Assembly (NCBI GenBank): GCA_023213315.1
Contig: JAKCPI010002591.1
Coordinates: 1-64,000, forward strand
Origin: Euborellia annulipes
Taxonomy: Eukaryota > Arthropoda > Insecta > Dermaptera > Anisolabididae
Length of the DNA stretch: 64,000 nucleotides
Direction of reading: 5' to 3'
The first letter of the stretch is position 1, and each line of letters starts with the position of its first letter. A program made the position numbers and the translations under genes. This document shows positions 23,501 to 36,584 of this stretch, piece after piece. The notes under the pieces are model-generated. The model worked only from the letters and a program-made list of their open reading frames with translations, made no database searches and was not told where the DNA came from.

Positions 23501-24472
23501 GCCCAAGGGGCTTGGAGTAGTTGGTAGCGTGCCTACCTTCTATACCGAACGTCTCGGGTTCGGACCCCAGGCAGTCCGATAATTTTATTTAAGGCATTTG
23601 GATACCAAATGACTTAAATAAAAATGCCTGGACCCCACAATTGATATATTAAACATACTGATTATCGTAAAAAGTCTTAAATGGCCTCAGTTGCCGAAAA
23701 GACTGTGTGAATGTGTGTGTGAATGTTAGTGTGAATGAGAAAAATCTGGTGTGACTGGCGCACAGCACACAACTTTCTCTTACCTTCGGTAATCGAAAGT
23801 TGTGTTCTGTGCTTGTCACACCAGATTTTTGTGTCGACATGTATTTAGTTTCCGACAGTATGGTACATTCGATTTTCAAGATGTAAAATTTATAAGTATG
23901 GGAAAATATTTATATTTTGTTACCATGGCAACCATTTCTTCTATCTTTTCTAGGAAGTACAAGAGTAAAGTGGTCTTCAGAAGATTTCAATCGCAAAATG
24001 AGAATATACATTTTAAAGAGCATCTAAAAAATAATTGATTTTTGAATTTTAAAAAAAATCGTTGGAGCAAATTTTGAGAAAATCGAAAAAAACTGAAAAA
24101 GTACATCAGTAAAGTACTAGTACTCTTTGGCCGATTTTGATTAAAAGCTTATTTTTCCGGTCCCGGGAGATGTTTAACTTAAATATAAAATTTCAACCTC
24201 ATAGCTCAATTCCTTCATGCTTAAAATTGAACACACACCCACCCACCCACACACCCACACACCCACCCACCCACCCACAGACAGACCATGTCGCGAAAAC
24301 CACTTTTTTGGATTCAGGGGACCTCAAAACGTGAAGATCCATCAAAATCTCGACATCGAATTTTTGACATGAAACCAATACTTTCTCTCTATATATATAT
24401 TACATATATACATAGGTAAGAGAAAGTAAAAAAGTGTGAATGTTTTTTTATAAAAAAAAAAAAAAAAAAAAA
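23501..24472 (+). mobile_element. SINE with TSD, split by a HINE-like insertion
   Basis: Head at 23501-23575 (GAGTAGTTGGTAGCG, TCGGGTTCGGACCCC), body with CATTTGGATACCAAATG, tail GACTGTGTGAATG to 23744. The tail resumes at 24429 with AAAAAGTGTGAATG and ends in an A-run. AATCAATTAT at 23491-23500 and 24473-24482 is the TSD. Confidence 0.85.
23745..24428 (-). mobile_element. Full-length HINE-like element inside a SINE
   Basis: Runs from the complete 3' hairpin (TCTGGTGTGACTGGCGCACA) to the 5' end (GGTAAGAGAAAGTA), 684 bp. The microsatellite position holds CCCA-rich repeats at 24236-24278. It lies within A-runs and shows no clear TSD. Confidence 0.82.
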
Positions 24473-24824
24473 AATCAATTATTATTTAAACGCCCATTTT
24501 TTTTTTCCGGAGAAAACATATCTCTCTCTCTCACAAAACTATCTTCTCTCTTTCTACGCGTTTTAAATTTTTCTACCTTATCTTCGCATTTGGCCAATGT
24601 TAATTTCCTATAGGGATTTGTATGTTAATTTCGATTCAAAAGGGGGTCCCCTTTGGAACTTTTACGCATTTAAAATTTTTTTTCCAATTCTTATGAAATT
24701 TTGTATTTATTTACGAATCTATATTGTGTATAAAATGTCCAAATATGAGATTAAAATTTTGAAAAATAACCATAGTTTATTTCAAGCAGTCAACATTTAA
24801 AATGCAAGTTTGAAACTAAGGTGC

Positions 24825-24939
24825 TATCGGAAACTAAATATATCTCGACACAAAAAATCTGGTGTGACCAGCACAGTGCACAACTTTCTCTTACCGAAGG
24901 GTAAGAGAAAGTTGTGTGCTGTGCGCCAGTCACACCAGA
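24825..24939 (+). mobile_element. Isolated HINE 3' hairpin
   Basis: The most symmetrical hairpin in the window: CTGGTGTGACCAGCACAG and CTTTCTCTTACC are mirrored by GGTAAGAGAAAG and GTCACACCAG. Only about 30 bases of element body precede it. Confidence 0.7.
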
Positions 24940-25043
24940 TTTTTTTATAATATTATTATTGTGCTCTTAGTCACATAAGATTAAAAGAATTTATTTTTGG
25001 AAAAAAACATCCCTTGGGCCTGTTAATGAATGGAAACTCAAAT

Positions 25044-25588
25044 ACTTGGCATTTGGATTTTGAGGTCCCCTGAATCCAAAAAAGTGGTTTTCGCAACATG
25101 GTCGGTCTGTCTGTGTGTGTGCCTGTCTGTCTTTGTTCAGTTTTAAGCATGAAGGAATTGAGCTATGACGCTGAAATTTTATATTTAAGTTAGTAGACAT
25201 CTCCCTGGAGGGTGAAAATAAGCTTTTAATCAAAATCGGCCAAAGAGTACTAGTACTTTACTGATGAACTTTTTCAATTTTTTTTCGATTTTCTTAAAAT
25301 TCGCTTCAACCATTTTGATTAAAATTCAAAAATCAATTATGTTTTATATACTCTTTGAAATGTATATTCTCATTTTGCCATTGAAATCTCCTGAAGACCA
25401 CTTTACTCTTTTACTTCATAGAAAGATAGGAGAAATAGTTGCCATGATAACAAAATATAAATATGTTCCCAATCTTATCCCCTTAAATATATGTCGACAC
25501 AAAAAATCTGGTGTGACAAGCACAGACCACAACTTTCAATTACCGAACGTAAGATAAAGTTGTGTGCTGTGCGACCAGTCACACCAGA
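25044..25588 (+). mobile_element. HINE-like element, 5'-truncated
   Basis: Starts at GGATTTTGAGGTCCCC, contains CTGTCTGTGTGTGTGCCTGT, the ACTAGTACTTTACTGATG motif and the full 3' hairpin ending AGTCACACCAGA. Confidence 0.75.
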
Positions 25589-26540
25589 TTTTTTAAAAAC
25601 TATTAAAGAGAAAAAAAATTTTTTTTTTAAATCAATTTACCGAGTGAATCAAAAAACCTGTGTGTCGTCTTTAAAATTTAATAAAGTAATAATAAATTAT
25701 GCTTCCTAAACACTTGTAGCAGATAAAATTATAATTTATTATTAAGTAAGAATATTCTTCCTCTAGAGATAGAAAAAAATTCGAGAGGAAGAGGTGGATA
25801 TCTCGCTTTAACGATCTTCCCACTACACCCTTTCAAAGTTGCCTAATTTATCAGTCTCACTGACAAGAATATTTAAACCAAATGATATTAAAAAAAAAAA
25901 TTTCCAAATGATAAAAAGGAACGTGACGACAACATTTTTTTTTTCGATTTAAAATTCATCGTCGTTTCCTCTTAAAGAACAAAATTGCCATTAAAGGTAA
26001 TCAAGAAAAGTTGATTTGTCTTTAATAAAATGGAAATTCCATTTAGGATAAGATTATATCAAGCAGAAAAGTTTGAATCAATATTGATCTTGAATATAAT
26101 ACTTTTTCTATGTCAATATTTTATTAGTTTATTGAATCGTATAATATTAACATTAATTTATGCTATTTTTGATTAAAACTTAAATTTCTTGAATGTTTTG
26201 GTAAATGCCCGGGGGGGTTAATTATGCTTTTAGTTTAATTTTGACTGAATATAGATGAAAGCAGGGACGTATCTAAAGTGGGGGAGGCTTTCTTACCCTC
26301 CTGTGCATCCTACTATATTCAATCAAAATTAAACTATTAAGTAATTGATATGAAAAATAACATATACAATAATCAAACCCGAGATAATTCTTCCGTGACG
26401 TTTCCGACTAAATATGACTTATTCAGGACATTGTGAGAAATCAATTTTCTCATTAAAAACACTTTTTTCAGTTCGTTGCTATTTATAATGCATCATATAT
26501 ATTTACTAATATCGATGATAGAAGAACTACTCAAAAAAAT

Positions 26541-27227
26541 CTGGTGTGACTGGCGCACAGCACACAACTTTCTCTTACCTTCGGTAATCGAAAGTTGTGT
26601 ACTGTGCTTGTCACACCAGATTTTTCGTGTCGAAATATATTTAGTTCCCGACAGTACGGAACATTTGAATTCAGATGTAAAATTTATAAGTATGGGAAAA
26701 TATTTATATTTTGTAACCATGGCAACCATTTCTCCTATCTTTCCTATGAAACACAAGAGTAAAGTGGTCTTCAGAAGATTTCAATCGCAAAATGAGAATA
26801 TACATTTTAAAGAGCATCTAAAAAATAATTGATTTTTGAATTTAAAAAAAAATCGTTGGAGCGAATTTTGAGAAAATCGAAAAAAACTGAAAAAGTGAAT
26901 CAGTAAAGTACTAGTACTTTTTGGCCGATTTTGATTAAAAGCTTATTTTTCCGGTCCCGGGGGTGTTTAACTTAAATATAAAATTTCAACCTCATAGCTC
27001 AATTCCTTCATGCTTAAAATTGAACACACACACACACACACACACCCACCCACCCACCCACCCACCCACCCACACACAGACAGACCATGTCGCGAAAACC
27101 ACTTTTTTGGATTCAGGGGACCTCAAAACGTGAAGATCCATCAAAATCTCGACATCGAATTTTTGACATGAATCCAATACTTTCTCTCTATATATATATT
27201 ACATATATACATAGGTAAGAGAAAGTA
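26541..27227 (-). mobile_element. Full-length HINE-like element
   Basis: 687 bp from TCTGGTGTGACTGGCG to GGTAAGAGAAAGTA with all family segments, including ACCATGGCAACCATTTC and CA/CCCA repeats at 27025-27076. Very similar to 23745-24428 and 47482-48195, which suggests recent spread. Confidence 0.85.
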
Positions 27228-27456
27228 AAAAGAGAGAGGATGTCGTTAACCTTCATCGAATGAAAATAAAAGAAAACGTTCCCCCTTTAATTAAATAAGC
27301 CATCTTCAGTCTTATGAGCTGAAACGAGCATAAATAAAAATTGTAATACGCTTGTTTCAGCTCATAAGTACTGGCGAAGGCGTTATTTATTGTAATTAAT
27401 GTCGAAACTTCCGACAGTACTGGTCAAACATGGGGAAAATATTTATATTTTGTTAT

Positions 27457-28051
27457 TTTATTTATTTATTTATTCATGTTAAAATGTACATAGAGCCTGA
27501 TGGCTTCTCATAGAGTACAAGTTTATTAGGAAAATAAATAATAAGCCAAGCGACGGCCAGACAACGACCACTGACACGAAAAGCATCACACCCACCTGAT
27601 GGCCAAAATCAGAAGCATGAGGGGCGCAATCAACCGGCGGACGAGGACGAGAGAGCCATACAGTTACACAGCCAAATGGGCTGACACGAGCCTACGGAAC
27701 CCCGGATAGTAAGTCACCCTGCGAATGCCAGCAGGCAGCGAATTCCACAGTCTGCTGGCAGTGGCCGAGAACGATTTTGACATTAACGCAGTTCGTTGTT
27801 CCGGACAGACCAGCGCACATGACCGCGATGAAGCCCCCAACGAAAGCGATTCCAGAAGATAAGAAGGTGATCTCGTATGTAGGACCCTATGAATAAAGCA
27901 TAGATATCTGTGCTTGAGATACGATTGCAAGTCAGTTCCCAGAATTTCTCGAGCTTGTACAGAGACGTGATCTTGCGGCCCTAGATCAAAAATATATCTC
28001 GCACAAGAATTGAATGCGACAGAAAGCCTGCGCGCAGATGATGCATCCATG
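27457..28051 (-). mobile_element. 5'-truncated LINE with TAAA tail
   Basis: On the minus strand a 128-codon open frame (28050-27664) is followed by an untranslated region and a (TAAA)n tail at 27459-27475. It lies inside a HINE-like element. TGTTA next to both borders may be a short TSD. Confidence 0.75.
27664..28050 (-). pseudogene. C-terminal fragment of a non-LTR reverse transcriptase polyprotein
   Basis: The translation contains AREILGTDLQSYLKHRYLCF and ASRLWNSLPAGIRRV, matching the region after the RT domain of jockey/CR1-type LINEs, where a WNSLP motif is followed by F-x-L near the end. No RT catalytic motifs remain. The frame has no internal stop, so the insertion is not old. It is a different LINE family from 59513-61091. 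Confidence 0.65.
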
Positions 28052-29713
28052 TGTTACTATAGCAACCATTTCTCCAATCTTTCCTATGAAGTATAGAAAG
28101 AGTAAAGTGTTCTTCAAACAATTTTGAGAACAAAATGGGAATATACATTTTAAAGAGCATCTAAAAAATAATTTATTTTTGAATTTTAATCAAAATTGTT
28201 AGATCGAATTTTGAGAAAATTGAAAAAACTGAAATAGTAGGCCTACATCATTAAATTTTTTGACCGATTTTTTTTTAAAGAATATTTTTGAGCCTGCCCC
28301 AGCGACCTAACTTATATATAAAATTTAAACTTGTTAGCTCATTTCTTTCTTGCTTTATATTGAACATCGACACACCTCACTTGTTCACAGACACACACAC
28401 AGACATACCATTTTGCGGAATCCACTTTTTTGAACTCAGGGGACCTCAAAACGTGTATTTCCATCAAAATTTCGACATCGAATTTTTTACACGAATCCAC
28501 TAATTTCTTTGAAATATAATAATTTATTACATATATAGGTAAGAGAAACTAAAAAGATGCAAATTTGGAAATCTTGGGATGGGAGCATTTTTAAGACCAC
28601 CTATCCAAATATTATATTAAAAAACAAAACTCTCTGCCCTGGACCTAAGTTTTATACGTTTTTTCAATTTCACTCTATACAATATTATTTGCCACCAAAC
28701 TGTTCCAAAATGAAATTTAAATTAATTTTATCCCTCATGGATGGCATTGATGTGATCCATTGACTCTTGGATTATGAAACAAGAGCCTGCAAAGGGTAGA
28801 GGTCTAATATCAGATTATAGTATATCCTTGTGTCATATATGTCATTTTTATCTAGAGCTGTCCTTTGACTTGACTAGTCTCCAATTTTCCCTGGATCAGG
28901 TTATATTGACAATCCAATTTTTCCTCTCCGTGACATGTCTAATTTCGTAATTTCGATCTACCGATCGATCTGAAGTGAGATATCAATTTAATGAAAATGA
29001 AAATGTAATTAAGCGTCCGTTTATAATTGCACCCCGCTAATTAAATCTAAAATTGAGGGGACGCAACAGACACCTGAATTTCGTGGCTTTATTTGAACAA
29101 GAGAGAGAATCTCTCTCAGATTCCTTCTCAAAGTTTGAAATTGTCCTCCTCGTGTCTATTATTATATTAGAGTATAATAGCATATAAGAAAGTAAGGGCA
29201 ACTTCTTCCTGAGGAGGTAGTTATACTATACCTTTTATTATTATTATTATCAAAAGGGGCTTTTCAAAAGTTTATTTTACTTAAACTTTCCAAAGATATG
29301 TTGTTATCTTTTCAAATAATAAAAGGTTATTTATTTTGTAATATTTCTAATGATGTTTGTTAGAGATTTACAGTATATTTCAATTGTTGGATTGAATATT
29401 CATCTTGTTGCCTATTATTAAGGCGCACCCAGTGAAATTTCCAAAAATTGTTATAATAAACTTAAATACACCCTTTGCATTTTTAAGTTACATTTATACT
29501 TATTAAATTTATAATCCATGGGGTGTATAAATCCGTTTTTTTTTTTTTTTTGTTTGTGGAAATGATCATTTTTTTATTTTGGTCTACTCTCATTAATTAA
29601 TTAATTAATTATTCGTTGGCTGTTTTTGAAAGAACTTTTACTAAGAATTTCTTATGAGTGTAATTTATAAAAGCTCTAGACTCGAGAGCTTTTCTAAATT
29701 CTAGACTCTAGAG

Positions 29714-30262
29714 CAGTGGTTCCCAACCTTTTGTGAGTGGAACTAGTAGTAGTTATACTATAATGTATAACAAATACAACTGCAGAAATAGTGACCGAAA
29801 TGTTGAAATTTTTTTTTAGTTAAATTGTATTATAAATTACTAATGAAAATTAATCACAATTAATGACAAAAATTTATTTTGAAAACTACTCACTACTAGG
29901 AGTAATAGTGAAGATTTATAATATTTATCTCAACCTAAATCTTTTAAAATCTAATAATAATTTTATTTTTCTGAAGAAAATTTCAAAAATGGATCTTTTT
30001 TCGGTAAATTTTTATTTAATGGAAACAAAAGTGACGTTTCGATTCGAGATTGGAATTGGATTCTTCATAATATCTTATTTTAATGACAATTTTTTGTCTT
30101 CTATCCTGGGCATCTTCTAAATGTGATAATTTTTCTCTTTGATTTATGTTTTTTTTTTTCTTTTAAATTTTTCTAAACTCTAATGATTTCCCCCTTCATC
30201 GCCCCCCCGCTTATTTATTGTCCCCCTGAAAAATCAAATCGCCCCCAGGCTGGGAACCACTG
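29714..30262. mobile_element. hAT-like element, TSD CTCTAGAG/CTCTACAG
   Basis: Termini CAGTGGTTCCCAACCTTT and (minus strand) CAGTGGTTCCCAGCCTGG are the classical hAT form. Flanking 8-mers at 29706-29713 and 30263-30270 differ at one position. The 549-bp body is AT-rich and non-coding. Confidence 0.87.
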
Positions 30263-30999
30263 CTCTACAGCATTTAAACTAAAAATGTATTATTGCGATT
30301 GTCATTTGAGTTGCCTACCTTTCTACCTTCCAGCAAGTCTAATGAATCCCCTCTTTTTTTGGGGCGATTGGTTTATAAAGAACAAGTTTATACTTTCGAG
30401 GGGCCGCGCTGTTAGCCATGGTTGGTTTGCCTCCCATCTTTGTGTTCCTCCCTTCTTAGGGCGGATATGATCACTCGCCCGGGACCATCCTCTCCTCCAT
30501 TTAAAAAAAAAGATATATTGATTTAGAGATTTTTTAGCATAGAGATGTTATTTTTTCGCTCACCCTTCCCCCCAACCCTTTCCTCTCAATTGTGACTTTT
30601 CTGTCTCGCCCTATACTGACCTAAATATGATTTTTTTTTCAAGTCTCCATAAATGTAAATTAATTTAAAGATAATTGAATTTAGTGTGATGCATTTGGTT
30701 CGTGTCATGATTTTATTTACGGTATTTATTTTTAAAATTTAAATATTCACCTTCGAAAAATGTAGACCCCTCGCCTTACTTTGACGATATAAGTCAAGTC
30801 CACTCGATTCCATTCAGGCTTTCATCTTCAAAATACCATTAAGTTGGACAGTGCAGAACTTAATTCATTGAGCATACATCATTCCAAATTATACCTATAG
30901 TAATTTTTTTTTCTCCCTCTAGTAATCTTTTTTTTTAATTAATGTAAATTATTTAGAAACTTAAAAATATCGCAAAATTTATTGTTAATTTTTTTTTTT

Positions 31000-31170
31000 T
31001 TGTCTTTCCGGCATCTTAGTCCATATAGGCTCTATACAATACTCATTATTTAAATACGATATATATCCTATTGAGGTCCAGGCATATTTATATTTGGTTT
31101 ACATTTGGTATCCAAATGATTTAAATAAATTCTTCAGACTGCCTGAAATCCGAAATTGCGCCTCTTGGAC
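31000..31170 (-). mobile_element. SINE, diverged
   Basis: Minus-strand SINE body (TTTGGTATCCAAATGATTTA) and tail (GTCTTTCCGGCATCTTAGTC) are present. The head is degenerate around 31140-31170. Confidence 0.6.
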
Positions 31171-31330
31171 TTTTCGATTATCATTATTGACCTTTGTCAA
31201 CCCCTCTCATCATTTGTAAACCTTTTTATTGTTAATATTAATAATATTATTAATATTATTGAGTTATAATAAAGAAAAAAATGGGGCTGAATGGCTTAAA
31301 GCTAAGGGCCAAAATAAATAATTTAAAAAA

Positions 31331-31935
31331 TCTGGTGTGACTGGTCGCCCCTTCGGGAAGAGAAAGTTGTGTACTGTGCTTGTTACACCAGATTTTTTTG
31401 TGTCAACATATATTTAGGCTCCGACACTACGATACATTTGAATGTAAAATTTATAAGTATGGGAAAAAATTTATATTTTGGTACCATGGAAACCATCTCC
31501 CTATCTTTCCTATGGAGTACAAGAGTAAAGTGGTCTTCAACAGATTTCAATGGTAAAATGAGAATATACATTTTAAAGAGCATCTAAAAAATAGTTGATT
31601 TATGAATTAAAAAAAAATCGTTGGAGCGAATTTTGAGAAAATCGAAAAAATTCTGAAAAATTACATCAGTAAAGTACCAGTACTCTTTGGCTTATTTTGT
31701 TCGAAAGCTTCGTGTCACGTACCAGGGACGTCCGAGGTAACTTGAATATAAAATTTCACCTCCTAGCTCTTTCCGTTCTTGAGATATTTTGTTCACAGAC
31801 AGACCATGTCTCGAAAACCACTTTTTTGGATTCAGGGGATCTCAAAACATCAAAATCTCAACATCGAATTTTTGACATGAATCCAATACTTTCTATCTCT
31901 AAATATATTAACATATATAGAGGTAAGAGAAAGTA
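31331..31935 (-). mobile_element. Near full-length HINE-like element
   Basis: 605 bp from TCTGGTGTGACTGGTCG to GGTAAGAGAAAGTA. The hairpin has a deletion (CGCCCCTTCGGG) and the microsatellite is reduced to ACAGACAGACC. Confidence 0.8.
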
Positions 31936-31975
31936 AAAAAGAAAAAATGATAATTTTTTTGATATACTTGCCCAA

Positions 31976-32004
31976 TTTTATTTATTTATTTATTTATTTA
32001 TTTT
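31976..32004 (+). repeat. (TTTA)n microsatellite
   Basis: About seven TTTA units, possibly the tail of a decayed minus-strand retroelement. Confidence 0.8.
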
Positions 32005-32230
32005 TGAGGAGTAAGGCAGTTCAAACCTTCATATCCCATCCTTAGTTTTGTCCTGCGTATATAGAAAATTAATTCGGCTTCCGGAAGATTTCATAGTTTC
32101 TCATAAGTCCAGTCCAATATAGGATATTTGATCTCGATGACTTTAGATAACAAGATTTATTTATTTTGAGAATTTCTAAAATCTAATATTTATATTTTAT
32201 GAAAATAATCAACAATTCATGTGACATCCT

Positions 32231-32638
32231 CAGTGGCGTAGTGAGCTTAACTCGCGCCCGGGGCACAATACCTTTTTAGCGCCCCCCCCCGTCCCCATGT
32301 CCCCATTCGAAAACCATTTGAACATTATACAGGGGCGTTTATAGAAATTTTTTTCGGGGGGGGGGGCCCGAACTCAAAAATTTTCCTGCCCGCGGAAAAT
32401 TTTTTGTCCTGCTGTTAAATTCATTTTACCTTTTTTTAGGGAGGTTAAATTTTGAGGATTTTTTTCCCTTCCTGGTGAAAAATTTTATTTTTTTGCGGAA
32501 CCAAATTTTCCCGTCACGCGGAAAATTTTTTCCCCGGACATTAAAATCATTTTTTGTTTTGCGGACCATTTGGCGCCCCTTTGTGAGTAGCGCCCGGCGC
32601 ATGATGACCCCCCTTGCCCCCCTCTCGCTACGCCACTG
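32231..32638. mobile_element. hAT-like element, TSD GACATCCT
   Basis: Inverted CAGTGGCGTAG termini and exact GACATCCT at 32223-32230 and 32639-32646 define 408 bp. Inside, CAGGGGCGTTTATAGAAATT near 32331 matches the left end of the element at 63071, so another hAT end is embedded. Confidence 0.92.
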
Positions 32639-33594
32639 GACATCCTTTCATTTACGAACTATCAAATTATTTAATTATCATCTACGACGTGTCCTTGCTT
32701 GTGTCTAAAATTGATTTACTTGATTATGAGTTTGGAATTCAAGATGAAAATGTAATGAACGATTGGCGGAGAGTGTACTAATTGTATTTAGCAATTCAAT
32801 CTGGACAGATTCAGGAAAGACTTTAAAGGAATTAATAGAGCTTTCAGCGTAAATTTTGTTGGTTATCACCGTCAATTTATGTCCTTAGAAGTCTTATGTC
32901 CTTTGAAATAAAAAGAGATCGTGATATCTCTTTGTGATTTAACAAAACACATACCCACATAAAATACTAATTTCATTAATATCATTTTCTATCAGCAATG
33001 CATCAAAATTCTCTTATTAAAGGAAGAAAAAGTAAAACTCGTACAATATGAACTTGTGAGAAAAAATTCAATTAAAGTAATGAAAAAACAAATCAGAATA
33101 TTTTTAATTTAATATAAAAAAATTTTATTTAATTAAAACAGCAATCATTGCCTGTTTTAAATTTTTTGTTATTGTTGTTGTTGTTTAATATGTATTCTAA
33201 TAATGTCAAATTAATTTAGATTTGATGAATTTCAATCTAAAATTCATTTAAATTAAAAAAAAATATATATAGGTTGCATTAAGATCAATGAATTTAATTT
33301 CACATTTTTCCAATATTATTTAATTCAATATCTATCACTAAAACTCATTTTTTTAATTTTGAATTTAAAAAAATTCTGATTTTTAACTTGCATATATAAA
33401 GAGACTTTTTAACTGATATCAAATATCTAATATTGAATTGGCAAGAGAGGAAGAGACATTTACCCAATACACAGCAGCCTGGGGCCCTGATAACTCTCAG
33501 CCGTATGTCCCCGGAACACATAGATCAGGCACATTTACTGAACTAAGGGCCGGTTTAGAAAGTAGAAAGATTACTCGGGCCGGAGTACTCAGGG

Positions 33595-33813
33595 CAGGGC
33601 CGGATCTAGGGGGGTGCAGTGGGGGGGATGTGCCCCGGGCGGCAGATATCAGGGGGCGGCAAAATATAAAAAGAAGAAAGGTTGAAGAGGAAAGCAGCCA
33701 GGCAGAAGCCTCTAATAAATTAAACTCCTTTTATGCAAAACGTTTCGCTTCCTTTTTAACGAATTTCGCCCCCAGGCACGTGCCTAGATCGCCTCTTCGT
33801 AATTATGGCCCTG
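33595..33813. mobile_element. Probable hAT-like element, no TSD
   Basis: CAGGGCCGGATCTAGGGGGG at the left and a right end that reads CAGGGCCATAATTACG on the minus strand. Flanking 8-mers differ. Its left end is the complement of the right end of the neighbouring element 33864-34051. Confidence 0.5.
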
Positions 33814-33863
33814 GAAATTAGTTATTAAGAAACGTTTGAAAAATCTAAGAGAGGGACTTCAGG

Positions 33864-34051
33864 CAGGGCCGGAACTACGAGATTTTTTAGGGGGTGCAAA
33901 ATTTAATTTTGCCCTCCTTAAAATATTTCTATACAAAATTCATATCATTTTACCTTTTTTTTAGTAAATCTTTCTTTAATTGCCGGCCCCTGATATCTGC
34001 CGCCCGGGCACATGCACCCACTGCCCCCCCCCCCCCCTAGATCCGGCCCTG
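33864..34051. mobile_element. hAT-like MITE, TSD ACTTCAGG
   Basis: CAGGGCCGGA at both inverted ends and exact ACTTCAGG at 33856-33863 and 34052-34059 give a 188-bp element with a C-run near the right end. Confidence 0.88.
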
Positions 34052-34992
34052 ACTTCAGGCATTTATTTCTTTTATGAAAAATGAAGAGCATTTAAAATTT
34101 ATTAATAAATTTGCCATCCTTTGGAATTTGTATTGATAAATTCCTATTCTCTGAACTTTTGTTCGTTTGACACAAGATTTTTGAAAATTTCTTTACTTTA
34201 AACTACAAAAAAAAAAAAACATTCATTTTTTTATTTCACTTTTTTTGAATCCGGAGGAGATCGTCTTTCTGAACAATAATAGACAAAAATTTTTTACATT
34301 TTGATATTAAGAAACTTCAAACGATCTTCCAGTCTATAAATTTCTTCAAGCCCTTATTTATCTTGGATAGATGGAATTTGCAATTAGATTTCCAAAAATA
34401 ATATATCCGTGATAAATCTAATTTTGTTGTAAAAGAAAAAAAAAACTTTCCCAACTCCCTCTCTCTCCATAAATAGTTAATATTTAATTCAACTATGAGT
34501 TGCGTCACGCAATGTTTTGAATAATAAATTCGCTTAAAGGGAAGAAAGGAAGGCGGAGATGGGGCAGATGAGGAAATAGATCCTCTGAGATAAGAGAGAT
34601 GAAATTTCTGCAAAGCTATTGTGTATCCCCTGGCTCTATCCAATTTCATAGTAGGTTGTTATGGTTCAACGGAAATTTTGATTGATTGATCTCATACTCT
34701 CCAAATGCAACATAAATCGGTCCGTGGATCAAACACAATTCGCCCAAAGCAAGAATGTGTGGGTGGATGTTTGTGTGTGGGCAGTTGGCCAGCTGCAAGT
34801 GAGTGGCGCACCGATTAAGAGAGTTCGGCCAGAATTCCGGTGGAAATTCATCACTTCAATAGATTCATGCTTTGGAAAATAGCCACTACCTTGTATTATA
34901 TAAAAAGTATAAATAAAATACCTGACATTTTTTTATACTTAAGCAAATAATCTTCTTTGAAGTCAATTTTTTAGGAATTTATTTGTACTTTT

Positions 34993-35637
34993 TACTTTCT
35001 CTTACCTCTATATATGTTAATATATATAGAGAGAAAATATTGGTTTCATGTCAAAATTCAATGTCGAGATTTTGTTGGATATTCACGTTTTTGAGATCCC
35101 CTGAATCCAAAAAAGTGGTTTTCGCGACATGGTCTGTCTGTTTGTATGTGTCTCTATGTGTGTGTGTCTGTGAACAAAATATCTCAAGAAAGAAAAGAGT
35201 TAGGAGATTGAAATTTTATATTTAAGTTAGGCACCCCTCTGGCACCTGACACGACACATGATTTTGAACAAAATCGGCCAAAGAGTACTTACTAGTACTT
35301 TACTGATGTACTTTTTCAGTTTTTTCCGATTTTCTCAAAATTCGCTCAAACGATTTTGATTAAAATTCAAAAACTACTTATTTTTTAGATGCTCTTTCAA
35401 ATGTATATTCTCATTTTGCTCTCAAAATTGTCTACTTTACTCTTGTACTTCATATAAAGATAAGAGAAATGGTTGCCATGGTAACGAAATATACATATTT
35501 TCCATGTTTAAAAATTTTACATTTTGAATTCTAATATATCGGTGGAAACTAAATATATCTCGACCCAAAAAATCTGGTGTGACAAGCAGAGAACACAACA
35601 AGAGAAAGTTGTGTGCTGTGCGATCAGTCACACCAGA
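34993..35637 (+). mobile_element. Full-length HINE-like element
   Basis: 645 bp from TACTTTCTCTTACC to the hairpin end AGTCACACCAGA. All family segments are present; the hairpin loop side is shortened (GAACACAACAAGAGAAAG). Confidence 0.82.
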
Positions 35638-36221
35638 TTTTTATAATATTCAATACTAACTATCCTAGGGCCATATTATGTTGGATTATCGCTACAATTC
35701 TTTTCTCATAATCATGATAGGTAAAATAACAGAATTCTTATACGTAAAATAACAGAGTTTTAGGCCTATTCGTAAATTAATTTCATTTGTAATTTAGAGA
35801 TCTCAATGAATTATAAAATAAAACTCCGTAAAAATTTATTTTTTTTTTGGCTATAAAAAAATATGGCGAACATAAAGAATTTCACCGTCTGGTCTTTGAA
35901 AGACGCCTACTAGATAGGCAGCCCATTTGTCTCACCACTACTTATGCAGTGTCTGTGTGAACTTACCTGAGGTTGGGTTGTGTGTGTCTTTTATTATACG
36001 GTTTAATAGCCTTTTTATATTAATCTAAATAATCTCTTGAATTCGTCAGTTCAATTTTAAAATAAATTTATCTAAATGGCCTGACTAGTAGAGAGGGATT
36101 AGAATATTAAGTCAATATGATTTTTAGAGTGAATACTTGAATAGATATTTTTACATTTTCTTTCTGTTTTTTTTTTTTTTTTTTTTAATCAATATTTAAT
36201 ATTTATTTCTCTTTTTTTCAG
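35638..36221. other. Intron tail before the TM7 exon; no repeat recognised
   Basis: AT-rich sequence with a T-run at 36167-36186 and the polypyrimidine tract of the acceptor. No gene of its own. Confidence 0.5.
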
Positions 36222-36312
36222 GTATCATTATATAAACATCATTTGGTTCTGCTTTGATTGGTTGGCGATGAGCAACAGCTGCTACAATCCATTCATTTAT
36301 GGAATCTACAAC
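36222..36312 (+). CDS. Lkr: Leucokinin receptor, TM7 exon
   Basis: The first base completes the split Glu codon; the exon then encodes YHYINIIWFCFDWLAMSNSC and YNPFIYGIYN. This is the end of ECL3 and TM7 with the NPxxY motif (NPFIY) of class A receptors. DWLAMSNSCYNPFIYGIYN is characteristic of kinin receptors. The donor AAC/GTGAGT leaves phase 0. Confidence 0.9.
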
Positions 36313-36584
36313 GTGAGTTAATTTTATATTTAATTAGTTTGCATGCTAAATTAAAATAATTTTTAAACATATCGTCTTTCATAATTATAAAATTGTGCAT
36401 GAATTTGAGATAAAAAGCTTTTTTTTTCTTTAACATGAAAATTGACTAAATTATATATTTTTTTAGATTTTTCGATTTTCTTTTTTTAATTCTCACTTCG
36501 AATTTTTACTCTGCCGTATATGTATTGGTTTGATTAATTTTTAAACTCACCTTATATTAGGTCAAATGAAATAATTTTTCGATT

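Larger units (their letters stand above)
27405..28551 (-). mobile_element. HINE-like element split by a LINE fragment
   Basis: Left part ends in GGGGAAAATATTTATATTTT. The body resumes at about 28052 with GTTACTATAGCAACCATTTC and continues to GGTAAGAGAAACT. The 3' hairpin is absent. The break coincides with the LINE at 27457-28051. Confidence 0.7.

Noticed and set aside
23501..23580. Possible tRNA gene
   Set aside because: A and B boxes are present but the cloverleaf is degenerate and the unit continues into a repeated SINE body.
27300..27400. CTGAAGATGGC with nearby inverted TTATGAGCTGAAACGAGC words
   Set aside because: No GAAA at the required position and no stem II; only a palindrome resembling the hammerhead elements.
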